A DNA stretch of 64,000 nucleotides, taken from assembly GCF_012489685.1 (NCBI RefSeq), contig NC_080042.1, positions 48,784,066-48,848,065 of the forward strand. Reading direction: 5' to 3'. The position numbers were made by a program, and so were the translations under genes. Below the pieces are notes generated by a model, which was not told where the DNA came from, ran no database searches, and saw nothing but the letters and a program-made list of their open reading frames with translations. This stretch comes from Lotus japonicus (taxonomy: Eukaryota; Streptophyta; Magnoliopsida; Fabales; Fabaceae). This document shows positions 45,188-54,378 of the stretch, piece after piece (within the stretch, counting starts at the first letter, position 1; each line of letters opens with the position of its first letter).

Positions 45188-46321
45188 TCAGGTAGGAGAA
45201 ACAGCCACTTCATTCAACTCCCTTCTTCTCACATACTCCTGCAGTATAGCAAGCCTCGCAGTTTCAAAAGCAAAGTACCCCAAAGCAGAAAAACAAGCAC
45301 TATGAAGAACCCTCGGTCCCATTCCACGTGTCAGCCCAACCCACCCTTCCTCCGCCAGAATCTGCCTCACGGTGGCCGGAACGCCGCCATACATGACCGT
45401 CGCAACCTTGCTCACCGCCTCCACATGCCCCTGCGTCATCAACCTCGTCTTCACCACATCCAACGGCGTCGTCAGCGACGCAGAAATCGCACCCGCTAGC
45501 GCCCCACACAGCACGCTCTGCACCGGTTCCAGGTGATTCTTCTCCGTCTTGCTCAGCACCAAAGCTTTAAGGTATTCAAACGATGAGTAACTCAGAACCC
45601 CAGCTGGTAAATTCCTCAGCAACGTGGCGGAGTACCCGGCGTAGAGACCCATTACGCCGTCGTTCTGGAGGATCTTCACCAGAACCTGCCACGACCTTCC
45701 CTTCGCGCCGGCTTGCATTCGCTGCGTGATGAGCTCCTTGGGGACCATAATCGCGGAGGACACCACGTTTCCCATGGCGCCGGCGGTGGGTGGGATCAGA
45801 ACGGCGGGGTAGTTATCGAGCTTGGAGAGAAACGACTTGGCGAACTCGCAGGTGCCGAAGTAGACGGCGGAGGAGGCGGTGGAGCCGACAACCACCGCAG
45901 AGAAGCCGCTGTAGAAGCCGAGGATGCCGTTCGCGGCGAAGGTCTTGGCGACAGCGTCGAGGGCGTTCTTGTAAAGAACCGAGGCGCCTTTGGTCTGCAT
46001 CTTGGTTTTGATGGTGTCGAGTGGGTGGAGGCAGGCGTAGGTGAAGGCGCCGGCGATGCCGCCACCGCCGGCGCCGATGAGGGCGCGCTCGAGGACGGAG
46101 AGGGATTTTGTGAGGGTTTGGGAGTTAGGGGAGGGGCGGAATTCGGGTCGGGGCCATTTTGGGGTGCGGGTCGGGTCGGAGGTTGAGGCGAAGGGGAGGG
46201 CGGTGGTGGTGGTGGTGGCGGTGAAGTGGTTGAGGAGGGCGGGGAAATCGGTGATGAGGGTTAAGGAATCGTGGGGTTTGGGAGATGGGAGGCCAAGAGA
46301 GGAAGAGATCCTGGCCTCCAT
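45188..46321 (-). CDS. MFL1: Mitoferrin-like mitochondrial-carrier protein, chloroplast type
   Basis: An intronless 377-aa protein of the mitochondrial carrier family. The N terminus (about 1-75, MEARISSSLGLPSPKPHDSL...) is Ser/Thr/Pro-rich and reads as a plastid transit peptide. Three carrier repeats follow, each opened by the signature P-x-D/E-x-x-K/R or a variant: HPLDTIKTKMQTKG, VPKELITQRMQAG and TPLDVVKTRLMTQG. The Gly/Ala-rich odd helices (GAGGGGIAGAFTYACLHP, TAGAMGNVVSSAIMVP, CGALAGAISASLTTP) are typical. The best relative I know is MITOFERRINLIKE 1, thought to bring iron into chloroplasts; a SAM-type carrier is the alternative. An upstream in-frame Met at 46384 adds 21 residues, but MEAR fits the family start better. 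A G-box-bearing MITE begins 152 bp upstream. High GC, frame intact. Confidence 0.88.
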   Translation of the reverse strand: MEARISSSLGLPSPKPHDSLTLITDFPALLNHFTATTTTTALPFASTSDPTRTPKWPRPEFRPSPNSQTLTKSLSVLERALIGAGGGGIAGAFTYACLHPLDTIKTKMQTKGASVLYKNALDAVAKTFAANGILGFYSGFSAVVVGSTASSAVYFGTCEFAKSFLSKLDNYPAVLIPPTAGAMGNVVSSAIMVPKELITQRMQAGAKGRSWQVLVKILQNDGVMGLYAGYSATLLRNLPAGVLSYSSFEYLKALVLSKTEKNHLEPVQSVLCGALAGAISASLTTPLDVVKTRLMTQGHVEAVSKVATVMYGGVPATVRQILAEEGWVGLTRGMGPRVLHSACFSALGYFAFETARLAILQEYVRRRELNEVAVSPT

Positions 46322-46472
46322 GGAGAAGCTAGCTATTGGGAGTGAAGTAGTGAAAGGGGATTGTGTGAGAAGAAACACAAACACGAGAACATGAGCAACG
46401 TTATCGTCGTTTCGTTCCTTTTGTCCAATTTAACCGGAGAGAAGTAAAAGAGATAAAAAAAAATTGATTTAT
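46322..46472 (-). promoter_or_regulatory. Core promoter and leader of MFL1
   Basis: Only 151 bases separate the start codon of MFL1 from the MITE inserted at 46473. Any TATA box and transcription start must lie here or inside the MITE. I see no clear TATA on the minus strand. Confidence 0.4.
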
Positions 46473-47015
46473 GGCTTAATTGCAACTTTGGTCCCCGACG
46501 TTTACCAATGCCACGATTTTGGTCCCCCACCTAATTTAATTACATGGATGGTCCCCGACGTTGTAGGCCGTGTGCAACGTTAGTCCTACTGTTTATTTCT
46601 TAATGAAGGAGGCTTACGTGGACGTCCAATTGGAGAGAGAAATGAGGTATGAGGAGAGAGGGAAGCACGTGAGTATCACGTGACCTTTATCTGAACCCAT
46701 TATACTCAAACCCCTAACCTCCCTGGAACGAAGAAGGTAACGCGATTTAGATCCCTAGGGTTTCAGATTTGGGTATAATGGGTTCATATAAGGTTCACGT
46801 GAGTTCACGTGATACTCACGTGCTCCCCTCTCTCCTCAGATCTCTTTTTTCTCTCCAACTAGACGTCCACGTAAGCCTCCTCCATTAAGAAATAAACGGT
46901 AGGACTAACGTTGCACGCAACCTACAACGTCGGGGACCATCCATGTAATTAAATTAGGTGAGGGACCAAAATCGTGGCATTGGTAAACGTCGGGGACCAA
47001 AGTTGTAATTAAGCC
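46473..47015. mobile_element. Mutator-like foldback MITE, 543 bp, next to MFL1
   Basis: The ends GGCTTAATTGCAACTTTGG and CCAAAGTTGTAATTAAGCC are inverted, and the arms match over more than 200 bp each (CCCGACGTTTACCAATGCCA, GTCCACGTAAGCCTCCT and complements). The 9-mer TTGATTTAT flanks both ends exactly (46464-46472 and 47016-47024). The family is the same type as the MITEs at 6614 and 14561, judged by the GGCTTAA start. Confidence 0.9.
46666..46822. promoter_or_regulatory. Cluster of five G-boxes (CACGTG) inside the MITE
   Basis: CACGTG occurs at 46666, 46677, 46796, 46806 and 46817, the paired sites spaced 10-11 bp apart, about one helical turn. ACGT cores (CCACGTAAGC) also lie outside these. 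In plants G-boxes bind bZIP and bHLH factors (ABA, light and iron-response regulators among them). The cluster is 345-501 bp upstream of the MFL1 start. Confidence 0.6.
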
Positions 47016-47086
47016 TTGATTTATAAAAGTCATTCTTTCCGGAATTTAGGGAAAATTTTATTTTGGACCGGTTTTTGGTGGTCTAA

Positions 47087-47425
47087 GAGCAACAAAGAAA
47101 TTCTTTATGACATGTCATCTGAAGTAAAGTTTCTTAACTCTTGCAGAAAGTTAAGTTTCTCCACGTGGCAAGCAACTTTGTTCAAAGTTTCTCTTCTAAA
47201 TTTAATGATTAAAAAATAAATAAAAAACAAATAAAAAGGCAAATAAATAGGTAATTGGATTTACAAGAAAGTAGTGGGGTATATTGTGGGGTCCATTTAA
47301 GAAACTTTTTAGAATTTCTGGATTGGAGTAAAAAGTGAGTAGAGTTTATTAAAGTGATTTAAATGACGTGACATTACCAAAATTTAAATTAGAAACTCTA
47401 ATGAGTTTCTTGGATAATGATGCTC
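47087..47425. mobile_element. PIF/Harbinger-like (Tourist-type) MITE, 339 bp
   Basis: It begins GAGCAACAAAG and ends TAATGATGCTC; TAA lies on both sides (47084-47086 and 47426-47428). Subterminal AAGAAACT and AGTTTCTT motifs point in opposite directions. The same GAGCA start and 3-bp target preference are shared with the element at 420-1756. Confidence 0.65.
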
Positions 47426-47919
47426 TAAACTTAGACCACTACTTGTTGACTTGGTACTGGAGGTAATATTGGATTTTTTGAAAATTTGAAAAAACAAATA
47501 ATTAATATATAAAACAGAAATTATTTAATTAGTAAGTAAAGATTAGTAATTAACACCATTTCATTTAAAAAAACCAGATTATGTGCTCATTCCACCTCTC
47601 CTCAAAACCCTAACACAAGTTGCCTTCCATCCATAGCCACCGGCCACCACTCTCACCCTATCTCCTAGCCGCGCAGCCACCTTAGCACCTCTCGCCCTGG
47701 AGATGAGTCACCGTCTTCCTCTCCCCGACGCCTTCCATCTCCCTCCTCCACTTCTAGTTCCAGATCTGCGTGGAGGTGGAGTGGGGTGGGTTCAGAAGTT
47801 GAGCATCAGTACCCCCTTCTTCATCTCATATCTATTTTCCTCTTCTTCTCTCAGATTCTTCTCTCAGATCTGTTTTCCTCTTCTTCATCTTCTCTTTGGT
47901 TCTGGATGGGGTTTGTGAG

Positions 47920-48215
47920 CTCAGTTTTTGGGTGGGGGTGGGTTTTTGGGTGGGGTTGGGGTGAGGGCGGGGTAGGTTGTGATCTGGGTTTCAATCGGGG
48001 GGGGTGGGTTTTTGGGTGAGGGTAGGGTGGGTTGCGATCTGGGTTTCAATCGGTGGGGGTGGGTTTTTGGGTGGGGTTGGGGGTGAGGGTGGTGTGGGTT
48101 GGAATCTGGGTTTCGATCTATGGGGTGGGTTTCCAGTTGGGGGTGAGGGTGGGTTGTGGTTGGGTTTCTAGGTGGGGCTGGGGGTGAGGGTGGGGTGGGT
48201 TTCTGGGTTGGTGAT
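47920..48215. repeat. G-rich degenerate tandem array
   Basis: About four units of 55-70 bp, each containing GGGTTTTTGGGTGGGG, GGGGTGAGGGTGG and ATCTGGGTTTCAATCGG or variants. Runs of three to five G repeat every few bases on the + strand, so the tract could form G-quadruplexes. Frames across it are repeat by-products. Confidence 0.7.
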
Positions 48216-48805
48216 GGTGATTGATTCTGGGTTCCTCTTCCTTCTTATTTTCTATCTTCTGGGTTTTTGATGGTGGATGGTTAAAAAACTTCAAGCTTTT
48301 ACTTGGTGAAGATGAAGGGAGAAGCAAGCCAAATAAATATGCTATGATGAGAGAACCTGAGTTTCAATCTGAAACTTGGATGGATTTGGATGAAGAAACA
48401 TGGGTTTTTTGTGAGATTTGGATGGATTTTTCTGGATCTGAATTTTTTGTTTCTTCATATCTGATTCTCTTTTTCTCTCAATCTGTGGGATTTGATTACT
48501 GAAGTTGTTATTCTCCGGCGACCTCGCCGCCGTTCGCCGGTGGTGGTGATGGTGGTGGGTGGGTTCTGGGTGATGGTGGTCTGGAGTTGAAGATGAGGAA
48601 CAAAAGGAAAGAGGTGAAGGTTGTTGATGATGAATTACCTGATCAATTAGTTCAAATCATATTAAGAGGTCAATAATTATATAACTAATTATATATATTA
48701 TATTAATTATTTTATTTTTGAAAAATACAAAATTACCTGTTGAACCTACAGTAGGAGGTAAAAAGTAGGTGGTGTAACCATGGACCACAAAAAAGTGGTC
48801 CATAG

Positions 48806-49904
48806 TAAACGGATGTGGTATTTTTATTTTTTGGGCTTAAACCTTATATTAGTCATTGTCTTTGTGTCGCCGTCTGAAGTAGATCCCTGACCAGAAAAAT
48901 TTGTGCAAAAGGTCCTCATGAATGAAAAACGTATGGAGCCAGCGGTGCTCCGATGAGTGATGAAATGACATGATGACTGGATAAATGATGATGACGTGCT
49001 TTAAAAAAATAAAATAAAAATAAAAAAAACAAAAATTAAAATTTGTTAATATAAATTAAGTTGTTATAATCCTAATTCTAACTTAATTTACTTAACATAT
49101 TTCCCCCCAATGTTTTCCTAATTCCCCACAAATTACCCCAATTCACGAACCCAATTCGTTCCTCTTATCGGCTGAAATTAGGGTTCATCACAACTTCCTC
49201 TCTTCCTCTCCTCTGATCTTCTCCTTCGTCCCCAATTCGTTCCTCTTATCTGCTGAAATTAGGGTTTATCACATTTTCCTCTCCTCTGATCTTCTCCTTC
49301 GTCCCCAATTCGTTCTTCTTACTCTTCTGAACTCCTTTCCTAAATCTCGCTTGTGTTCATATTTGTAAGACCCAGGTAGATTAAGCGTTTAATTACTAGT
49401 TATATCGACTTAAAGGCGGTAAGCGCTCTTAAGCTTAAATTGATGATTATTTTGCATTGTGTGTGTCTATAAGGATATATGTTATTAGTATTATTTTTAT
49501 ATATTACATTTATCTTCCTAAATAAAATTAAAAATAAAAATGAATGAAAGAAGAAAAATGGTCACGTAAGTGACCAAATCTGTTTGTGAGGAGAATAGAA
49601 AATTATATAAAGAAAATGAAAGAAGGAGAAGAATGCTACAAGAAGTTTAAGAATGTATATATATAATAATATTTTGCTAACACTTCTACACTTTAATCAC
49701 TTAAACTTGCTCAAAGTGATTTTAAATTATATTATAGAGTCTCTAATAATTTTTAGGATAATTATTCATCTTCCTAATATTTTTCTATACCTCTATGAGT
49801 TAAATCCTATAGTACTACCGAAATCATCTCATACCTTAAATATATTATATTACTTCAATTTCTTAAATTTCTTCCTTGTGTGGAAGAGTATGACGTACCT
49901 GACT
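48806..49904. other. Intergenic stretch with a tandem duplication
   Basis: No gene seen. At 48836-49040 lie fragments with AGTAGATCCCTGACC wording like a one-armed piece of a GTCCC-type foldback. The duplication at 49149-49303 is listed separately. The remainder (49370-49890) is AT-rich. Confidence 0.45.
49149..49303. repeat. Tandem duplication of a 72-82 bp unit
   Basis: The block CCAATTCGTTCCTCTTATC...CTCTGATCTTCTCCTTCGTC occurs at 49149-49231 and again at 49232-49303, with a partial third start at 49304. The second copy lacks about 10 bases. Confidence 0.7.
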
Positions 49905-50035
49905 TTGTTTGGTTGGAGGGAAGGAAAGGGAGAAGGAAAGAAAACACGGAATTCGAGGTGTGAATTTAGACTACACCTTAATATAAATTCACACTTTGAA
50001 TTCCGTGTTTTCTTTCCTTCTTTCCAACCAAACAA
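49905..50035. mobile_element. Short hairpin MITE beside the LTR of element 2
   Basis: TTGTTTGGTTGGAGGGAAGG on the left pairs with the right end CCAACCAAACAA, and ACGGAATTC/GAATTCCGT and GTGTGAATTTA/TAAATTCACAC pair inside. The hairpin is nearly complete with a loop of about 15 bases. It ends three bases before the LTR start. The target duplication is not resolved. Confidence 0.65.
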
Positions 50036-50038
50036 GGC

Positions 50039-50358
50039 TGGACTGGGCGAGACCCTAGGGTTCCTCGCCCAGGGGCGCTGGACTGAGGCAAGGGCCGCAT
50101 CAGGGACTTGGGCCTTTGTCCCAAAGGCCCAACTGGCCAATTAGGATGATTTAGAGGCGCTAGGCCCAACTCCCCCAACTACAAATAGGGGAGGGATACC
50201 AATTGTAAATGACTCTTAGCTCATTTGAGAAATAACAAGCTTAAAATTCAGTTACTTTCTCTCTCTAAGCGGTTACACTCTCCTTCTCTCTAGGAATCTC
50301 ACATCACGTTCCTTGCACCTTAGGTACTACACCTCATCTCAATGTTCATGATGGAACA
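50039..50358 (+). repeat. Left LTR of element 2
   Basis: 320 bp from TGGACTGGGCGAG to GATGGAACA, with start and end motifs like those of the element 1 LTR (TGGACTGGGCG, GGAACA). A TATA-like CTACAAATAGGGG lies near 50178. It is followed by the primer-binding site TTTGGCGCCGTCTGTGGGG. Confidence 0.75.
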
Positions 50359-50502
50359 TTTGGCGCCGTCTGTGGGGAACGGTAGATTTTGATTCCCGGA
50401 CTACGTGGAAGCACAGCTTAGCCGAGTGAAGTTCGTTTTTTCGTGCGATTTTCTTCGGTTTTCGATTTCTGAGTCAAATTCTTGATTTCTTGGTGGCACT
50501 TG

Positions 50503-51009
50503 ATGGAAGTGCAACGTCGACAAGGCGAACGAAGGATGAAACACACGCGCAATCCGCGTCAAGCGTATAGAAGGCGACGTGAGGAGGAGGCCGAATCTTC
50601 AGCGTCCTTGCTGAAATCCTCAGAAGGAAAACCGCCGTCACCTTGGTCGTTGGACACTCTCAGAGATTGGAGGTGGCTGATTCGCGACATAAGTCGTGGT
50701 TTGGGGCAGGAGGACGCAGAGGCTCGGGAGGCAAATACAACGACGAAGCTTCGGATGTTGCAAAGGAAAAGCTATTGGAAATCCCCGAAGGAGTGGACAA
50801 ACTCATCTCTAAAAGGAAAGCTGACATGCATGGACAAACCATCTACACCGAAAATCCTCCGAGAGCCGTTAACAACGCGAATAAGCGGCGAGTCGAGGGG
50901 TAAGTGGTGCGTTTATCACCAGGCCATGGGCCACGTCACAGAGGAGTGCCGCACGTTGCAGCGTGAGGTCAGGAAACTGATAGCGGCAGGAAGGCCTACT
51001 AGAGTGTAG
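50503..51009 (+). pseudogene. gag remnant of element 2
   Basis: The basic N terminus (MEVQRRQGERRMKHTRNPRQ) and the C-terminal zinc knuckle are joined with the gag core missing. The knuckle CVYHQAMGHVTEEC has the same C-x2-H-x4-H-x4-C spacing as in element 1. Compared with the 541-codon gag of element 1, about 350 codons are lost between them. The frame ends in TAG (51007-51009) and pol continues in the same frame right after it. Confidence 0.75.
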
Positions 51010-52171
51010 GGCGGTAGAGCTCCAATACCCAAAGGAGTGCACACAATCGCTGGAGGGTTTGGAGGAGGAGGAATCACCAGTGCAACTAGAAAGCGGTATG
51101 CTAGGGCGGTGAACACGGTAACAGAAGTTCCTTTCGGTTTTTCACATCCAGACATTACCTTTTCGTCCGGTGACTTCATTGGAATAAAGCCACGTCTGGA
51201 CGATCCGATCGTAATCCTCCTTCGCGTCAACCAACTTAATGTACAACGAGTGCTTTTGGATCAAGGGAGTTCGGCGGACATCATTTACGGCGGCGGGGTA
51301 TTTGATCGGCTCGGTTTGAATGAGGCAGATCTCACTCCTTATGCAGGGACTATGGTGGGGTTTGCGGGCGAGCAAGTTTGGGTGAGATGCGTCCTTGACC
51401 TTGACACCACATTCGGCGAGCGAGAGAACGCTAGGACGCTGAAAGTGAAATACTTGATCCTAGGAACGGAGGGATCGTACAATATGATAAATGGCAGGAA
51501 CACCTTGAACCAGCTGTGCGCTGTGATTTCGACGGCACACTTGGCGGTTAAATATCCTTTGCCGAATGGACAAATTGGGAGAGTGGCTGTGGACCAAAAA
51601 TCGGTGAGGGAGTGCTACTACAACGCGATAGACCGGTACGGGAAAAGGAACGCCTCGGTGGGACAGAGATTATCAAAGCTATTGGGCGAGAACTTGGATC
51701 TCTTTGCTTGGAGTCACAAGGACATGCCAGGAATAGACCCGAACTTCATTTGCCAGAGGCTGGCACTAAATCCTGGAATTAAACCAGTGACTCAGACACG
51801 CCGGCGAATGGGCGAGGAAAAGGAGAAGGCAATCCAGCCAGAGGTGAACAAATTACTGGCGGCAGACTTCATCCGGGAAATTAAGTATCCTACTTGGCTG
51901 GCGAATGTGGTGATGGTAAAGAAGGTGAACAGAAAATGGTGGATGTGTGTAGACTACACAGACCTGAACAAGGCATGCCCAAAAGATTCTTATCCATTAC
52001 CGAGCATAGACAAGCTAGTAGACGGAGCGTCGGGAAATGAGCTGGTGAGTTTGATGGATGCCTATTCAGGATATCACCAAATCAAGATGCACCCGTCGGA
52101 TGAAGACAAAACGACCTTCATGACCGCTAGGGTAAACTACTGTTATCAAACTATGCCATTTGGGCTGAAGA
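51010..52171 (+). pseudogene. Protease and N-terminal RT of element 2 pol
   Basis: It opens GGRAPIPKGVHTIAGGFGGGG and contains the protease core VLLDQGSSADIIYGGGVFD, then NGRNTLNQLCAVISTAH. RT begins ADFIREIKYPTWLANVVMV and runs through MCVDYTDLNKACPKDSYPLP and SLMDAYSGYHQIKMHPSDED to MPFGLKNA. There the sequence jumps to RNMEVYVDDM in another frame: about 50 bp coding the segment that in element 1 reads GATYQRLMDKIF is gone. An expected K-x-R in KWRMC is changed to KWWMC. Dead. Confidence 0.8.
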
Positions 52172-53842
52172 ATGCGGAGGAACATGGAAGTATATGTCGA
52201 CGATATGATCGTGAAATCGGTTTTGGGATCAAGCCATCACGAGGATTTGACGGAAGCTTTTGGCAGGCTCCGGAAGCATAATATGAGACTCAATCCGGAG
52301 AAGTGTTCTTTCGGTATACAGGGCGGGAAGTTTTTAGGCTTCATGATTACGTCCATAGGGATTGAGATCAATCCAGATAAGTGTAAAGTAATCCAAGAAA
52401 TGAAAATCCCCAGCAGTGTAAAAGAGGTGCAACGCCTGACAGGATGGATTGCAGCCCTGTCCAGGTTTCTCCCTCATTCGGGTGACAAGTCAGCCCCATT
52501 CTTCAAGTGCCTAAAGAAGAATGCAGCGTTTGAGTGGAATTCAGAATGCGAAGAAGCCTTTAAACGCCTCAAAGAGATGTTGTTCGCGCCACCCGTGCAG
52601 TCAAAACCTACCCAAGGCCTCCCTTTGCACTTATATTTTTCGGTCAGGGATCACGCAATCAGCTCTGTAATTCTTCAGGAGGTAAACGGAGAACAAAAAA
52701 TAATTTACTTCGTACGCCATACACTCAAAGGGGCGGAGATTAGGTATCAGAAGATAGAGAAGGCGGTGCTCGCCATCCTCGTTACCGCCCGACGCCTAAG
52801 ACCCTACTTTCAAAGCTTTCAGGTAAAGATAAGAACTGACCTTCCTTTGAGACAGGTGTTGCAGAAGCCAGATTTGTCCGGAAGACTTGTCGCATGGTTG
52901 GTCGAATTGTCAAAATACGGTTTACAGTACGACAAAAGGGGGAAGGTCGGTGCGCAGACTTTGGCCGATTTTGTGGTAGAGTTGACACTGGAAGGCGGTG
53001 AGAAGGTGAGCACGCAATGGATATTGTTCGTCGACGGGTCATCAAATGACAATGGAAGTGGAGCAGGGGTCACGCTACAAGGGCCTGAGGAGTTGATATT
53101 GGAGCAGTCCCTTAGATTCCATTTCGAAGCCAGCAACAACCAGGCAGAATATGAGGCCCCGATCGCCGGGCTGAAGCTGGCAATTGAGGTACAGATCGAT
53201 AGTCTGCTGGTTAGAACAGACTCGTTGCTAGTAGTAAACCAGGTGAATGGGGAATTCCAGGTGAAAGAGCCAACCTTGATAAAGTATCTAGAGTGCGTGC
53301 GACTGCTAATGGGTCGACTACAGGAGGTGGTAGTTGAGTCCCTGCCAAGGGCGCAAAAACAAAGGGCAGACTCCCTGGCAAGATTAGCCAGCACTCGAAA
53401 GCTTGGGAACAATCGGAGCGTGATCCAGGAGATGCTCACCAATCCTAGCATGGAAGGAGAGTTGGTAGCCTCTGTTGGCCGCCAAGAAACCTGGATGGAC
53501 CCCATCGTAGACATCTTGGCAGGTGAGCCAAGCGAGGTGGTAAAATACTCGAAGGAACTAAGAAGAGAGGCAGGACACCACACTCTACTCGATGGGATAC
53601 TCTTTCGGCGAGGATTTAGCTCGCCACTCCTGAGATGTCTCCCGCCCGAGAAATACGAGGCTGTCATGGCGGAGGTTCACGGGGGGGTTTGTGCTAGTCA
53701 CATCGGGGGAAGGTCTCTAGCTAGCAAAGTCCTCAGAGCAGGCTTTTACTGGCCTACAATAAGAAAAGACTATGCAGAATTCGTGAAAAAATGTGAAAAA
53801 TGTCAAGTGTTTGCAGACTTGCCCAGGGCCCTAGCAGAATAG
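52172..53842 (+). pseudogene. C-terminal RT, both RNase H domains and integrase N terminus of element 2
   Basis: After the deletion the frame continues with YVDDMIVKS (RT active site), GGKFLGFMITSIGIEINPDK, the first RNase H (KIEKAVLAILVTARRLRP), the archaeal-type RNase H (WILFVDGSSNDNGSGAGV; FHFEASNNQAEYEA; LPRAQKQRADSLARLAS) and the integrase zinc-binding part (HGGVCASHIGGRS; CEKCQVFADLPRA). It stops at a TAG where element 1 reads through. The glutamate codon in the context FEASNNQ is intact here, which shows that the TAG of element 1 is a mutation. Confidence 0.82.
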
Positions 53843-54378
53843 TTAGCCACGATTAGCTCCCCATGGCCCTTCACCATGTGGGGAGGTGACCTCGTTGGGC
53901 CTTTCCCCACCGCCAGGTCACAAATGAAGTTCATCCTCGTAGAGGTGGATTACTTCACCAAATGGGTGGAAGCAGAGCCCCTCGCAAGCATTACATAGGC
54001 CAAGATCGTAGGTTTTTACTGAAAAAGAATTGTATGCCGATTCAGGGTACCAAGGGCGATCGTTTCAGATAACGGGACGCAGTTTGCAAGTAACCAAATG
54101 AGAGAATTCTGCGAAGAGATGGGTATTCAAAGAAGATTCTCTTCAGTAGAACATCCTCAAACTAACGGGCAAGCAGAGTCGGCGAACAAGGTAATTTTAC
54201 GGGGATTGAAGTGCCGGCTCTCGGAGGCAAAGGGAGCCTGGTTGGATGAACTCCCAGTTGTAATCTGGTCCTACAATACAACGCAACACTCAACCACTGG
54301 GGAAACTCCATTCAGGATGGCCTACGGGGCGGACGCCATGATGCCCGTAGAAATATACAACAACTCGTGGCGTGTGAA
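53843..54378 (+). pseudogene. Integrase catalytic core of element 2, 5' part
   Basis: The frame continues after the TAG with SSPWPFTMWGGDLVGPFP, DYFTKWVEAEPLASIT, then a TAG and soon a TGA, and on through SDNGTQFASN, EHPQTNGQAESANKVIL and TPFRMAYGADAMMPVEIYNN. The D-D-E residues can be seen. Three stops (end of the last segment, after SIT, and in GFY-stop-KRIVCRF) each sit where C-to-T or G-to-A change of a sense codon would explain them. The 4-kb insertion starts right after this part. Confidence 0.8.

Larger units (their letters stand above)
47065..48805. mobile_element. Terminal-inverted-repeat element, 1.7 kb, with G-rich interior
   Basis: GGACCGGTTTTTGGTGGTC on the left and ATGGACCACAAAAAAGTGGTCC on the right are related in inverted orientation. 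The next 50-70 bases also pair loosely (GTTGACTTGGTACTGGAGGTAAT against ATTACCTGTTGAACC...CTCC). The left arm is interrupted by the PIF-like MITE at 47087-47425. Inside are a CCACC-rich stretch (47590-47770) and a G-rich tandem array. Borders and target duplication are approximate, and no transposase is seen. Confidence 0.5.

Noticed and set aside
46322..46384. Upstream in-frame Met at 46384 as the start of MFL1
   Set aside because: It would add 21 hydrophobic residues before MEARISSS; the family's N terminus as I recall it starts at MEAR. Not excluded, but less likely.
45713..46394. 157- and 117-codon frames on the + strand opposite MFL1
   Set aside because: GC-rich antisense shadow of the carrier gene; the carrier motifs on the minus strand are decisive.
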